From Firmicutes bacterium HGW-Firmicutes-16 (GTDB lineage Bacteria > Bacillota > Clostridia > Oscillospirales > Oscillospiraceae), in NCBI GenBank assembly GCA_002841545.1, contig PGZZ01000015.1, positions 1 through 38,887 of the forward strand: a stretch of DNA of 38,887 nucleotides. The letters are read 5' to 3'. Positions within the stretch are counted from its first letter, which is position 1. Each line of letters starts with the position of its first letter. Shown here one piece after another: positions 1 to 8,281 of the stretch. The notes beneath the pieces were generated by a model. The model had not been told where the DNA came from, did not search any database, and worked only from the letters and a program-made list of their open reading frames with translations. The position numbers were made by a program, and so were the translations under genes.

Positions 1-65
1 AATCGTAGTTATTATCCTACAATTGGGGGCTATCTTACAATGTCCGTTTTTCTTGGTTCAGTGCA
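1..65 (-). mobile_element. Left terminus of an IS3-family-like element (partial, pointing out of the window)
   Basis: The first 65 bases are the exact reverse complement of 38790-38854. Read on the minus strand the terminus begins TGCACTGAACC and continues to a GGACA block, the form typical of IS150-group IS3 elements (TG at the tip, then ACTG..CC and GGACA). Identity to the other copy stops right at the TG dinucleotide, which places the element boundary at base 65. The -35-like TTGTAA (35-40, minus) and half of the hairpin described for the right copy are also present. The transposase genes would lie to the left, outside the window. The family assignment rests on the terminal pattern only. 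Confidence 0.6.
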
Positions 66-118
66 TATCATACCGTCTAACATTTGGGGTGCACTTCAGA
101 GCAGGCTCGTTTATTATT

Positions 119-1387
119 TTACAAACCTAAAGCTGTTTTGGCCTCATCTTTCTTCCGTTTGTCCGCAAAGAAAAGCTCTTCTGTCGCAAGAGAGATCTTT
201 GTCACGGAAAATTCGCAGTCATAGGGGTAAATGTAGTAGGTGTCGTCCAATGTGTTGAGGTCAATACAGTCGCCGTGCTTGTTGAGATAATTATATTCTA
301 TATGACATGAATAGAGCGAGGGTACGGATTTCTCGACGCGGTACGGATGTCCTCCGTATTTCCCCTCCAGAACAAAGCCATCCATGTTGTGTGTGAGCGT
401 GCCCTTCCCGAGCTTTATATAGCCCTTTGAGTTTGGTAGTGAGCAGACTCTGACCGGAGCCTTTAACGAATAGCTGCCGCTCTCGACCTCACGGCGAACG
501 TTCGCGCGCTCCCATTCGTACCAATCCGGAATGTGCGAGAATTCTGTTTTCCCGCTAAGGGCTCGGAGCTCGCCCAACTCCGTCATCTCCCATTCCTTGC
601 CACAGCTTTTGCATTTCAGCTTCTTGCCGGACGAATCCATTTGATATTCCTTCCCGCAATTCGGGCACTGGTAAAGTACTCTGTGCAGCCCGACCGCTCT
701 GAAAGGATATTTGACTCTGATTCCTTTTTCCTTTTGCCATGCGAAATCGTCATAGACGAATTTTTCGCTAATTCTCCGATTTATTTCTCCTAAGGAGATA
801 TCTTTCAGCTCTTCCGCCGTAATAATTTGTGTAAGTTCCGCCTGAGTCCCTTTGACTCCGCGGTTGACTGTGTTCCAGAACGGCGAATTAATATGGTTTC
901 CGTGGCAGATGAGGGTAACGACCGGAACTTTCAGGAGCTTCGCGAGCTTTCCGAGAGATTCGGGCAGAACCGCGTTTGTACCGCAGAGAGAATACCGCGC
1001 CTCTGGGTAAATAACGGCAACGTCGCCGTTATCAGCCACTCTCTTTAGCTGACGAATAAGCGTGAGGTCATTCGTAAATTTACGCTTACAGATGCAGCCA
1101 ACCTTTCGCATCAGCCACTCGCGCCCGATAAAGCCGTCAATTGCGACGACGTAATTTGCGCGCGCGGGGAAGATCGCGGCAGTTGCGACCTTGAAATCAT
1201 AGAACGCATTATGATTGCACAACAGGATATATGGCGGCTTCAGGCCCTCCATATTGACTCTGCTTATCTTTGTTTTATGGCTCCAGACCTCTGGAAAGCT
1301 GATTGCCCAGGTGAGGGGACGAAGATAGTTTTGCTGCCTCTGCGCGGGCTTTGCCATATTGAATCGCGATTTATAATCAGTATCCAC
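119..1387 (-). CDS. PlsC-like lysophospholipid acyltransferase with C-terminal zinc ribbon
   Basis: This 422-residue protein looks like a 1-acyl-glycerol-3-phosphate acyltransferase family enzyme. The catalytic HX4D motif is at H59-D64 (NHNAFYD). The second block (PEAR, 128-131) replaces the usual PEGTR. Unlike ordinary PlsC (about 240 residues) it has a long C-terminal extension starting with a zinc ribbon (C241, C244, C259, C262) and then about 150 residues I do not recognise. The GTG start overlaps the end of the upstream EamA gene by 11 nt and has AAAGGG about 8 nt upstream, so the two are probably co-translated. An internal ATG at residue 11 is an alternative start. It probably acts at the inner face of the membrane on acyl acceptors; the true substrate is unknown. 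Confidence 0.75.
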   Translation of the reverse strand: MDTDYKSRFNMAKPAQRQQNYLRPLTWAISFPEVWSHKTKISRVNMEGLKPPYILLCNHNAFYDFKVATAAIFPARANYVVAIDGFIGREWLMRKVGCICKRKFTNDLTLIRQLKRVADNGDVAVIYPEARYSLCGTNAVLPESLGKLAKLLKVPVVTLICHGNHINSPFWNTVNRGVKGTQAELTQIITAEELKDISLGEINRRISEKFVYDDFAWQKEKGIRVKYPFRAVGLHRVLYQCPNCGKEYQMDSSGKKLKCKSCGKEWEMTELGELRALSGKTEFSHIPDWYEWERANVRREVESGSYSLKAPVRVCSLPNSKGYIKLGKGTLTHNMDGFVLEGKYGGHPYRVEKSVPSLYSCHIEYNYLNKHGDCIDLNTLDDTYYIYPYDCEFSVTKISLATEELFFADKRKKDEAKTALGL

Positions 1388-2345
1388 GGTTATTCCCTTT
1401 CGGCTTATGTTTGTTTCTGCGCGCAGGTTTTTCTTTTCTGTTCATCCTTTTAGAATTGAGTATCACAATGGACGCAAAAATCAGGAGCATACCCGCTATT
1501 CCGCCTGCCGTAAGCTTTTCGCGAAAAATGATAAGTCCAGTTAGGGTTGCGACCAGCGGCTCGGAAAAGGCGAGAATCGAAGCTCTGCCGGGCTTTGTGT
1601 ATTTAAGTCCCTGCGTATAGAGAAGATAGGGCAAAAGTGTTGAGAGCAGCGTGATTCCGGCAATATTGGTGAGAGCACCGGCGCGTTTAAACAAATCAAA
1701 GAATTCTTTGTGCGCACAGAACGGCAGCAGAGCTGCGGAAGCCATGAGAAATGTGTAAGCTGTAACGGTAACGGTGTCGTATTTTTTCAGCGCTGCGGTC
1801 CCAAAAATCGAATAGAGCGCGTAGCCTAGACCTGACCCTATACCGGTAAGTATGCCAAGCTTCGAAAATCTGCCGAGACCGGAGCCGCCTATAAGGGACT
1901 CAAGAAGCCCTGTCGTACAAAGGCAGCCAATAAATGCAAGAACCAGCGCCGTTATTTTTACAGCCCCAATCTTTTCATGGAAAAGAATCGCCGATAGGAT
2001 CATCACAAAGCACGGAGCCGTATAAAGAAGCACCGCCGCGAATGAAATCGCCGTTATCTGTATAGTCATAAAATAGAGGACAGAAAAAAGTGTGATGCTC
2101 AGAATTCCGGTGCCGAAGAACAGCCAGATATCCTTCAAGGATATTTTTGCCTTCTCACGTTCGAATATCAGGATATACAACCAGATGAGCACCGCCGCAG
2201 ATACCACACGAAGAAAACCGATTTGTATCGCAGAAAAACCGATAGCGGTCAGGTTCTTTGTAAAAAATCCGATGAAGCCCCAGCACGCTCCGGCTATTAC
2301 GACAAGGAATGGAGCTATGTATTTTTGCCGCGGTCTTGTTTCCAT
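1377..2345 (-). CDS. EamA/DMT-family transporter
   Basis: The protein (322 residues from this start) is almost wholly hydrophobic, with about ten predicted membrane segments in two similar halves, as in EamA (drug/metabolite transporter) exporters. The GACWGFIGFF segment near the N-terminus and PLVATLTGLIIFREKL in the second half are typical of the family, which exports amino acids, metabolites or drugs. The reading frame is open to 2405, but I chose the ATG at 2345 because GGGAG lies 8-9 nt before it and a good promoter (2377-2405) would start transcription near 2370, inside the longer frame. It overlaps the acyltransferase gene downstream by 11 nt. The substrate cannot be read from the sequence. 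Confidence 0.8.
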   Translation of the reverse strand: METRPRQKYIAPFLVVIAGACWGFIGFFTKNLTAIGFSAIQIGFLRVVSAAVLIWLYILIFEREKAKISLKDIWLFFGTGILSITLFSVLYFMTIQITAISFAAVLLYTAPCFVMILSAILFHEKIGAVKITALVLAFIGCLCTTGLLESLIGGSGLGRFSKLGILTGIGSGLGYALYSIFGTAALKKYDTVTVTAYTFLMASAALLPFCAHKEFFDLFKRAGALTNIAGITLLSTLLPYLLYTQGLKYTKPGRASILAFSEPLVATLTGLIIFREKLTAGGIAGMLLIFASIVILNSKRMNRKEKPARRNKHKPKGNNRGY

Positions 2346-2376
2346 TGAGTTGCTCCCAGTCATTTCTGATATAATA

Positions 2377-2405
2377 ATAATATAATAAAAATAGGTAAAA
2401 CTCAA
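2377..2405 (-). promoter_or_regulatory. Sigma-A-type promoter of the EamA/acyltransferase operon
   Basis: On the minus strand TTGAGT (2405-2400) is followed after 17 bases by TATTAT (2382-2377). The predicted transcription start is about 25 nt before the ATG at 2345, leaving room for the Shine-Dalgarno site. Confidence 0.6.
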
Positions 2406-2456
2406 CAGTTTTAAAGACTTCCCAGTCAGATTATGTCTTTTTATCGGTTGCCTAAA

Positions 2457-2480
2457 GCCGCCACTTAAAAAAGTGGCGGC
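2457..2480 (-). terminator. Hairpin after the glycosyltransferase-like gene
   Basis: A perfect 10-bp stem (GCCGCCACTT with AAGTGGCGGC) and four-base loop lie just beyond the stop codon at 2494. The T tract after it is short on both strands, so termination efficiency is uncertain. Confidence 0.6.
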
Positions 2481-2493
2481 TTCGTTTAGATTT

Positions 2494-3729
2494 TCAAAGC
2501 AGGCTGCTCGTAATTTCCGACCAGATATCTTTTATTTCCGTAAATTCGGAGTAATGCACTTTTACGTTCTTTTCGTATTTGTGAAGCTCTTTCTTGACAT
2601 TATTAAAAATTGAGGTGTCGAAGTAGTCACATATAAGCGGCAGCGTATTATCCAGATTGCGTTCCATTTCCAATATTTTACTTTCATACCCGTCCCGATC
2701 TGTTATATACATTAAAAGCGGCTTATATCGTGTCCATCCTATGCAGGCATTATAAAACCTTTTCACAATATGCTCGGAATCTGCTTTTATCGGCTTCAGC
2801 CTTGTCGGAAGCACTCCGGACAGAAGATGGTTGTATGACCCAAAGCCATCGTGAAACGCATAGCAGGGGATTCGAAGGACCTTTCTTTCGCTCAGGCAAG
2901 TGCTGAGAAACGTATCCTCTCCGCGCGCACCCGGCGGGTTATAAAAAGGAAATACTCTTTCTGGTTTTGAGAGATTAATGCAGAGATTCGAACCGGAAAT
3001 GAACTTGGCATGGTTTACTTCAGGCACTTCAATGACCTTGCCGGATGCAAGAACTGAAGAATCAGCATATGTGACGCCCCCGTTAGCAATTACTTTCTGA
3101 ATAGTATCCCAGTTAACGATATCGTTGCTTATCGCCTTAATATATCTACGGAAATCCTCTTCTTTTAAATTTTCCGAATACTCTAGGCTGGGAATTGGAG
3201 AGATATACCCGCAGTGATATCCGTATGTGATATCCGCATTCTCAATATTGGTCAGATGCGTTTTCAGAATGTGTTGTCCACTCCAAAGCGCCGTCTCAGG
3301 ATTCCTTGTGACGGCCATTGGGTATTCATCGTCATCAAGAAATAGTACACAGTCCATATTATTTTTGATTGCCTCATAAAGTATGATGTTTCTGGAAGAC
3401 GCGTACCCCTTTTGAAACACAAGTGAGGCTTCACGCGCCCCGACAATGCCGTTTTCGATAAGAAAGCTCTTTGCTTCTTCCACTTCCCCCAGCCCGATAA
3501 AATGCCTGCTGTCGATAAACTCATTGATATCGGAGGGTATAGCTGTATAATCTGTCCGCTTTGTCCCCATATAGTTCAAATCATAAGCTACAAACAGATT
3601 TAGGCTCACATTTATATTGTCGACCAGCCCAGATTCTTTCCAGTTTCCGATATAGCTTCTTAACACCTTTTGAAAGTGTTTTCTTCCTGTTGCGAACCCT
3701 ATACCTACTCTTAACACATTTTTATCCAT
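2494..3729 (-). CDS. Possible glycosyltransferase, single gene
   Basis: This 411-residue soluble protein is not one I can name. It starts with a Rossmann-like strand (LRVGIGFATG), and has an acidic DDDEYP motif near residues 137-142 after a hydrophobic strand (DCVLFLDDDEYP). This resembles the metal- and nucleotide-sugar-binding DXD motif of GT-A glycosyltransferases. Later blocks (SGSNLCIN, then PPGARGEDTF) resemble the acceptor-side ED motif of the same fold. There is no signal peptide or membrane segment. It has its own promoter (3765-3793) and a hairpin after its stop, so it appears monocistronic. No polysaccharide cluster is nearby, so its role is open. Confidence 0.5.
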   Translation of the reverse strand: MDKNVLRVGIGFATGRKHFQKVLRSYIGNWKESGLVDNINVSLNLFVAYDLNYMGTKRTDYTAIPSDINEFIDSRHFIGLGEVEEAKSFLIENGIVGAREASLVFQKGYASSRNIILYEAIKNNMDCVLFLDDDEYPMAVTRNPETALWSGQHILKTHLTNIENADITYGYHCGYISPIPSLEYSENLKEEDFRRYIKAISNDIVNWDTIQKVIANGGVTYADSSVLASGKVIEVPEVNHAKFISGSNLCINLSKPERVFPFYNPPGARGEDTFLSTCLSERKVLRIPCYAFHDGFGSYNHLLSGVLPTRLKPIKADSEHIVKRFYNACIGWTRYKPLLMYITDRDGYESKILEMERNLDNTLPLICDYFDTSIFNNVKKELHKYEKNVKVHYSEFTEIKDIWSEITSSLL

Positions 3730-3764
3730 TATTTCCCCTTTCGTACAGTATTACTATTGTAGTT

Positions 3765-3793
3765 AGTATACCATAACCGTCACGAATCAACAA
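3765..3793 (-). promoter_or_regulatory. Promoter of the glycosyltransferase-like gene
   Basis: TTGTTG (3793-3788) and TATACT (3770-3765) are 17 bases apart on the minus strand, about 35 nt upstream of the ATG at 3729. Confidence 0.5.
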
Positions 3794-3825
3794 CCTTCCT
3801 GTCCTAACTGCGACTTTCTGACTAA

Positions 3826-3860
3826 AACAAAAAAAGGACCGGCGGAAAATCCGCCGGTCC
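3826..3860 (-). terminator. Rho-independent terminator of the perR-rbr operon
   Basis: An 11-bp perfect GC-rich stem (GGACCGGCGGA, loop AAA, TCCGCCGGTCC at 3836-3860) is followed on the minus strand by an uninterrupted T tract (complement of 3826-3835). It lies just past the rubrerythrin stop codon. Confidence 0.9.
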
Positions 3861-3878
3861 TTCAGCAAAATTCAGATT

Positions 3879-4412
3879 TTAATAATTCTCTGCCTTGATT
3901 TCAAAGTATGAGCGGGGATGAGAGCATACGGGGCAGACCTCAGGAGCGTCAGTGCCATATTCGAGATGGCCGCAGTTGCGGCAATACCAAACCTTGATGT
4001 TGGAGCGTTTGAAAACTTCGCCGCTCTGAATGTTCTCGGCAAGCTTGACATAGCGGTCTTCGTGGGACTTTTCAATCTTCGCAACGGCGTCAAACTGATC
4101 CGCCAGTGCAATAAAGCCCTCTTCTCTTGCGGTCTCAGCCATTTCCTTGTACATATCTGTCCACTCGTAATGCTCGCCCTCGGCCGCGGCGATAAGGTTT
4201 TCGGGTGTTTTTCCGAGCTCACCCAGAGCCTTGAACCAGAGCTTTGCGTGTTCCTTTTCGTTGCCCGCGGTTTCTTCAAAAATCTCCGCTATCTGCTCAT
4301 AACCGTCTTTGCGTGCCTGTCCTGCAAAATAAGTATACTTGTTGCGGGCCTGACTTTCGCCTGCGAACGCTTTCCAAAGATTTGCCTCTGTTTTGCTGCC
4401 TTTGAGTTCCAT
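3879..4412 (-). CDS. rbr: Rubrerythrin
   Basis: At 177 residues this is a normal-length rubrerythrin, a cytoplasmic peroxidase that reduces hydrogen peroxide with electrons passed through rubredoxin. The N-terminal four-helix ferritin-like domain holds the di-iron ligands in [27 protein letters not shown] and [10 protein letters not shown]. The C-terminal rubredoxin-like domain has two CXXC pairs (YCRNCG and CPVCSH). A strong AAGGAGG precedes the ATG. It lies 28 nt downstream of the perR-like gene and is probably transcribed from the same promoter, so its control by the peroxide-sensing repressor is likely. A strong terminator follows. Confidence 0.97.
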   Translation of the reverse strand: MELKGSKTEANLWKAFAGESQARNKYTYFAGQARKDGYEQIAEIFEETAGNEKEHAKLWFKALGELGKTPENLIAAAEGEHYEWTDMYKEMAETAREEGFIALADQFDAVAKIEKSHEDRYVKLAENIQSGEVFKRSNIKVWYCRNCGHLEYGTDAPEVCPVCSHPRSYFEIKAENY

Positions 4413-4440
4413 TGTATAGCCTCCTTAAATTTTATAGAAA

Positions 4441-4827
4441 TTATTTTTTTACTGAACAGTGGGCGCAGATCCCGCCGAAAAACAATTCGTGCTGTTCGAC
4501 GAAGTGCCCGGATGCTCGCTCGGCCTGTCTGTCAAGCGCGGAGTCATAGCACATTCCAACGAGATCATAGACATTTCCACAGGCACGACAGAGAAAATGT
4601 GCGTGTGGCGTCGTGTTCGCGTCATAGCGCTCTATCGGAAAGGGCAGGCGTTGAACGCTTCCCTCCGCCACAAGCTGATTTAAATTGCGGTAAACAGTGC
4701 CCAGCGAAAGCGCTGGATTCTCCGGCTTAAGCCAGCTATATACCGTTTCGGCAGTGGGATGCTCGGTTGTGTTGCGTACAGCCTCATATATAAGCTCCCG
4801 CTGTTTTGAAAATCGCTTGATTGCCAT
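4441..4827 (-). CDS. perR: Fur-family regulator, PerR type
   Basis: This 128-residue protein has a winged-helix N-terminal domain (HPTAETVYSWL, then LSLGTVYRNL recognition helix) and a C-terminal metal-binding domain with two CXXC pairs (CRACG and CAHC), which hold structural zinc in PerR. The regulatory-site residues around HAHFLC and the linked rubrerythrin gene favour PerR over Fur or Zur. The frame extends to a GTG at 4839, but that codon lies inside the GGAGG ribosome site that serves the ATG at 4827. A palindrome at 4850-4862 next to the promoter suggests autoregulation together with rbr. Specificity (peroxide rather than iron) is inferred. Confidence 0.85.
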   Translation of the reverse strand: MAIKRFSKQRELIYEAVRNTTEHPTAETVYSWLKPENPALSLGTVYRNLNQLVAEGSVQRLPFPIERYDANTTPHAHFLCRACGNVYDLVGMCYDSALDRQAERASGHFVEQHELFFGGICAHCSVKK

Positions 4828-4849
4828 TATAGCCTCCACAATCAGTAAC

Positions 4850-4862
4850 AGTAATCATTACT
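4850..4862. promoter_or_regulatory. PerR/Fur-type operator
   Basis: AGTAAT-C-ATTACT is a perfect 6-1-6 inverted repeat, the layout of PerR and Fur boxes. It lies at the expected transcription start of the perR-rbr operon, where binding would block initiation. Confidence 0.6.
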
Positions 4863-4868
4863 AATTAT

Positions 4869-4896
4869 AGTATAGCACTCATTTTTAGAAATGCAA
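4869..4896 (-). promoter_or_regulatory. Promoter of the perR-rbr operon
   Basis: TTGCAT (4896-4891) and TATACT (4874-4869) are 16 bases apart on the minus strand. The PerR-like palindrome is immediately downstream of the -10. Confidence 0.55.
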
Positions 4897-4947
4897 TACT
4901 TTTTTGATTATTGGTATCGAAAAAATATTGCCCAGACTCTGATAACT

Positions 4948-5781
4948 TTATGCCCCTTCTGCTATCTTCCGATAGATATATATATCGAAGGAAATCTCCG
5001 TCTCGAGCCGTTCCAACTTTTCTAGCCGAGCGGTGCCCTCCTTCGGGGTCTTCCAGAAATAAGGCGTCATGGTGAAAAGGTCGCTAATTGTCTGCCTATC
5101 CTGTAGAGCTATATTTCCATCTACCGTGACCGTTTTTATTAGCTCAAAGCCCTCGTATTCCGCACGTACTCTCTCGTTTTCATAGGGACTGTTGTAAACT
5201 GCGCATTTAAGTTCCCAAAGGTGCCGAGGAGCCGGAACAACATAGATGAAGCACCCGTCCGTTTTCAGTAAGCGCAGAAATTCGGAAACGCAAAGTGGAG
5301 AAAAGCAGTTGAGTATAAAGTCTGCACACTCGTCAGCAAGCGGCAGGTGATAGGCAGAAGCGACTGCAAATTCGGCATTATTAAGACGTTTTGCGGCAAG
5401 GCGAACAGCTTCCTTCGAAATATCGATGCCCGCGATGCACGGGGTTTTCCCTGCGTTTTTAAGGGCGTTATATATGCCCTCGGTGTACCAGCCTTCACCG
5501 CAGCCGGAGTCAAGAATTGCGGGTTCCTCGGGTGCCAGTTCGAGCACGAGCGCACTAAGCATATCGCGGAGCGGCTCATAATACCCGCCGGAAAGAAAGC
5601 GGTTTCTCGCACGCACCATGTTTTTGTCGTCGCCCGGGAGCTTCGAGTGCTTTCGGTTCGCCGGAAGCAGGTGGACATAGCCCTCAGAGGCAAGGTCGAA
5701 GCCGTGTCCTGCTGAGCAGACGTAGCCTTTTTCACCTTTTTCAAGTTTTCCGCCGCAAATCGGGCATAAGAAAAGGCTCAT
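4948..5781 (-). CDS. rlmA: 23S rRNA (guanine-N1)-methyltransferase, RlmA type
   Basis: The 277-residue protein starts with the zinc-binding module of RlmA enzymes (C6, C9, C22, H26; CPICGG...CSAGHGFD) and continues with a class I methyltransferase core whose SAM-binding loop is LDSGCGEGWY. RlmA enzymes methylate N1 of a guanine in helix 35 of 23S rRNA (G745 in Gram-negatives, G748 in Gram-positives; the G748 enzyme TlrB gives tylosin resistance). The Gram-positive context suggests G748, but that is inference. The ATG overlaps the stop of the upstream radical SAM gene (ATGA), so the two are translationally coupled. Confidence 0.88.
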   Translation of the reverse strand: MSLFLCPICGGKLEKGEKGYVCSAGHGFDLASEGYVHLLPANRKHSKLPGDDKNMVRARNRFLSGGYYEPLRDMLSALVLELAPEEPAILDSGCGEGWYTEGIYNALKNAGKTPCIAGIDISKEAVRLAAKRLNNAEFAVASAYHLPLADECADFILNCFSPLCVSEFLRLLKTDGCFIYVVPAPRHLWELKCAVYNSPYENERVRAEYEGFELIKTVTVDGNIALQDRQTISDLFTMTPYFWKTPKEGTARLEKLERLETEISFDIYIYRKIAEGA

Positions 5782-6734
5782 TTCGCTACCTCAATTTCGT
5801 CCGTACTTCGGAAAAGTCTGCCCTGCCAGGTGTTTCTTTCCGCCATAAGTCGGTCGATAGTACCCAGAACGCGTATCTTGTCACGGCTCCAGAGTGGGGC
5901 GACGAGCGTTCTCCGATCGCCGTCACCTGTCAGGCGTTCAATAGTTGTTTCCGGCGGCAGAACTTCCAACTGGCGCACAACCGTGTCGGTATAGTCCGTA
6001 AGGCTCATCGAAACGTATTCGTCCCGCTCAAACATTTCAAAAAGGCGAGTGCCACCTATAACGTGTAGGAGATGGATTTTCACGCCGTCGGGTCTCATTT
6101 TCCCCAAAACTCGCGCTGTTTCGACCATCATGTCCTCGGTTTCTTTGGGCAGTCCGTTGATGATATGGACTGTGACCCTGATACCACGGCTTTTAAGGGC
6201 GTGATAGCCCGTACAGAAGTCCGCAAAGCTGTGGCATCGGTTGATTCTCTCAGCTGTTTCGTCGAACACCGTCTGGAGCCCCAGCTCCACTGTTAACTGT
6301 GTTTTCGCATTAAGCTCGGCAAGATAATCCAGCGTTTCAGGCGACAGGCAGTCCGCGCGCGTCGCAATGGCGAGCCCGCAGATGCCTTCGTGAGACAGTG
6401 CGGTTTCAAACATTTCGCGCAGCTTCGGAAGCGGGGCGTAAGTGTTTGAATGAGCCTGAAAATAGGCGACAGCCACGGCGTCGGGTACTTTTTCGCTTAT
6501 TCTCTCAAGCTCGTCAGTTAGCTGCTTATCTATCGGTACTTTAGGTGATGCCGTAAAATATCCGCTGCCGCCGTCGCAGAATATGCAGCCTCCAGTGCCG
6601 CGAGTCCCGTCAATGTTTGGGCAACTCAGTCCCGCGTCGACAACTGCTTTATAAACCTTTAAGCCCTGCCGACTATTCTCGTAGGCAAGGCTTCTGTAAC
6701 GCTTGTTATCGCTGGAATAGGGAAAAGGATTCAT
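5778..6734 (-). CDS. YhcC-like radical SAM protein (TIGR01212 type)
   Basis: This is a 318-residue radical SAM protein with its Fe-S cysteines at C38, C50 and C53 (CPN...GGCIFC), the wide first spacing characteristic of the YhcC/TIGR01212 group and unlike the standard CX3CX2C. Typical blocks follow: AYFQAHSNTYAP, ELGLQT and VHIINGLPKET. The biochemical role of the family is not established; in many Firmicutes it neighbours a methyltransferase or rRNA modification gene, as here where it overlaps rlmA by 4 nt. A clear promoter (6775-6803, minus) precedes it, and GGAGGG lies before the ATG. Confidence 0.85.
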   Translation of the reverse strand: MNPFPYSSDNKRYRSLAYENSRQGLKVYKAVVDAGLSCPNIDGTRGTGGCIFCDGGSGYFTASPKVPIDKQLTDELERISEKVPDAVAVAYFQAHSNTYAPLPKLREMFETALSHEGICGLAIATRADCLSPETLDYLAELNAKTQLTVELGLQTVFDETAERINRCHSFADFCTGYHALKSRGIRVTVHIINGLPKETEDMMVETARVLGKMRPDGVKIHLLHVIGGTRLFEMFERDEYVSMSLTDYTDTVVRQLEVLPPETTIERLTGDGDRRTLVAPLWSRDKIRVLGTIDRLMAERNTWQGRLFRSTDEIEVAK

Positions 6735-6774
6735 TTATATGACCCTCCGCTGAGTCTACTGGCTTATTGAGGTT

Positions 6775-6803
6775 ATTATACCTTCATTAAATGCAATATT
6801 CAA
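6775..6803 (-). promoter_or_regulatory. Promoter of the radical SAM-rlmA operon
   Basis: TTGAAT (6803-6798) and a consensus TATAAT (6780-6775) are exactly 17 bases apart on the minus strand. It is divergent from the promoter at 6817-6845, with the -35 boxes 13 bp apart. Confidence 0.75.
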
Positions 6804-6816
6804 CCGAATCGACTCC

Positions 6817-6845
6817 TTGCATCGACGCTTTTGTTGTGCTATCCT
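6817..6845 (+). promoter_or_regulatory. Promoter of the YbaK-like gene
   Basis: TTGCAT (6817-6822) and TATCCT (6840-6845) are 17 bases apart, about 37 nt upstream of the start codon at 6882. Confidence 0.55.
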
Positions 6846-6881
6846 TGTTAAAAACCAATTAGCGGAGGAAAAACAGAAATA

Positions 6882-7415
6882 ATGGACGTTGAAATAGGCA
6901 GACCCCGTGACATGGAGGGACGTATCGCTCCTGAGATACGCAGTTACGACCTTCTGGAGCGTCTGCAAATCGAATATACACGCGTTGACCACGAAAAAGC
7001 CGAGACAATGGAAGTTTGCCTAGAGCGGGCATCGGTTCTGGGTACTCGTATATGTAAGAATCTGTTTTTGTGCAACAGGCAGGAAACCGTTTTCTATCTT
7101 TTGGCGATGCCTGCGGACAAGCAGTTCCGTACCTCAGTCGTTTCGGCCCAGTTGGGCGTTGCCCGTCTGCATTTTGCCGATGAAAAGCATATGGAGCAGT
7201 TTTTGGATATACGTCCCGGAAGCGTCAGCGTCATGGGGCTTATGAACGATAAGAAAAACAATGTTCGGCTTCTGATTGACAGAGATATTGTAAAGCAGGA
7301 ATATTTCGCCTGCCATCCGTGCATAAATACCAGCAGCCTGAAATTCCGAACGTCGGAGCTTTTTGAGAAGCTTCTCCCAGCGATGGGGCACGAGCCAACT
7401 TTCATCGATTTGTAA
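6882..7415 (+). CDS. YbaK/PrdX-type prolyl-tRNA editing protein
   Basis: The 177-residue protein matches the free-standing editing domain related to the insertion domain of prolyl-tRNA synthetase (ProX/PrdX, YbaK fold), which hydrolyses mischarged aminoacyl-tRNA such as Ala-tRNA(Pro). Family signs are YTRVDHEKAETMEVC near the N-terminus, the KNLFLCNRQ block with the conserved lysine, and the GSVSVMGLMND segment before the C-terminal HPCINTSSL block. It is cytoplasmic and of normal length. The downstream membrane-anchored gene starts 22 nt after its stop and may share its transcript. The exact mischarged substrate cannot be told from sequence. Confidence 0.85.
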   Translation: MDVEIGRPRDMEGRIAPEIRSYDLLERLQIEYTRVDHEKAETMEVCLERASVLGTRICKNLFLCNRQETVFYLLAMPADKQFRTSVVSAQLGVARLHFADEKHMEQFLDIRPGSVSVMGLMNDKKNNVRLLIDRDIVKQEYFACHPCINTSSLKFRTSELFEKLLPAMGHEPTFIDL

Positions 7416-7437
7416 ATGCCATGTGAAGGGGATGTCC

Positions 7438-8271
7438 ATGGAGAAAAAGAAAAATCGCCGGCTAATTATTCTCGCTTGTGTTCTTTTGCTACTTGCGGCT
7501 TTCGCATTGAGCCCCGTTTTTCCCTATGTCCGCAGTCTTGCGGTAATGAAAGTTTACAGCCCCTACTGCGCGAAAAGCAGCATTATGGCGGAGCAGAACA
7601 TCGAGCTTGAGATACCGTCCGGTGACGGCTGGTACCCCTTCGTTATGACCTATGAGGCAGATGAAGATTTTTCTTCTTACATCGGGCGTCCGGACACAAA
7701 GCTCACGATTCTTTATAATTTCCCTGCTTTTTCATTGAAAAATGGTTGCAGCAGGTTTTTCGACGAATCCTCGGCCTATTACAACAGCTTTTACGGAGCG
7801 TATCTTGTGCGCTGCGCAGACGGCGAACCCTTTGGCTTTTCGTTAGATATGCGTAACCCGGACGAAAAGGCTGTTTCAGAAATCGCGAAGTTTGATTTTT
7901 TCACACTCGTACTTAATGATTTTGGTTTAACCCCGAATGAGCAGGTTTTTGAATACTCACTTGCCTGTGAGCAGACGGACGTGTCCTTTCTAGGATATGA
8001 CGGCTGGACGCAAATTTCATCGGACTTGAACGTCAATGGAGCAAACCACGAAAAGAGGGGTTTCACCTCATCCTACCTCCAGTACGGTTCGCCGAGTTTT
8101 CCCGTTTCCTCGGACTTCGCGCCCGTGAAAATGAAAAGCATCGTCTATGCAAAGTATTTTCCCGAATGGGGTACCGCAGTATTTTTCTATGTGATGTCTC
8201 CCTCAGAAGATGTCTGCGAAAACTGCGTGCAGACAATTCTATCTAGAAGCATCTTAAAAAGCAGAGAATAG
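7438..8271 (+). CDS. Membrane-anchored extracellular protein of unknown function
   Basis: I do not recognise this 277-residue protein. A basic N-terminus (MEKKKNRR) is followed by one hydrophobic segment (about residues 8-29), so it is probably anchored in the membrane with the rest outside; there is no lipobox. The exterior part is rich in aromatic residues and has a few cysteines. I chose the ATG at 7438 because AAGGGG ends 7 nt before it; the frame extends upstream into the end of the YbaK-like gene, and an ATG at 7432 is also possible. It shares a direction, and probably a transcript, with the YbaK-like gene. A long palindrome follows its stop. Confidence 0.55.
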   Translation: MEKKKNRRLIILACVLLLLAAFALSPVFPYVRSLAVMKVYSPYCAKSSIMAEQNIELEIPSGDGWYPFVMTYEADEDFSSYIGRPDTKLTILYNFPAFSLKNGCSRFFDESSAYYNSFYGAYLVRCADGEPFGFSLDMRNPDEKAVSEIAKFDFFTLVLNDFGLTPNEQVFEYSLACEQTDVSFLGYDGWTQISSDLNVNGANHEKRGFTSSYLQYGSPSFPVSSDFAPVKMKSIVYAKYFPEWGTAVFFYVMSPSEDVCENCVQTILSRSILKSRE

Positions 8272-8281
8272 GAAATTCGCC

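Noticed and set aside
555-793. Open frames on both strands inside the acyltransferase gene
   Set aside because: They are shadows of the 119-1387 gene, without ribosome sites or recognisable motifs.
3918-4730. A 270-codon plus-strand frame opposite rubrerythrin and perR
   Set aside because: Both minus-strand genes are certain from conserved motifs; the plus frame has low-complexity Arg/Ser-rich tail and no start signals.
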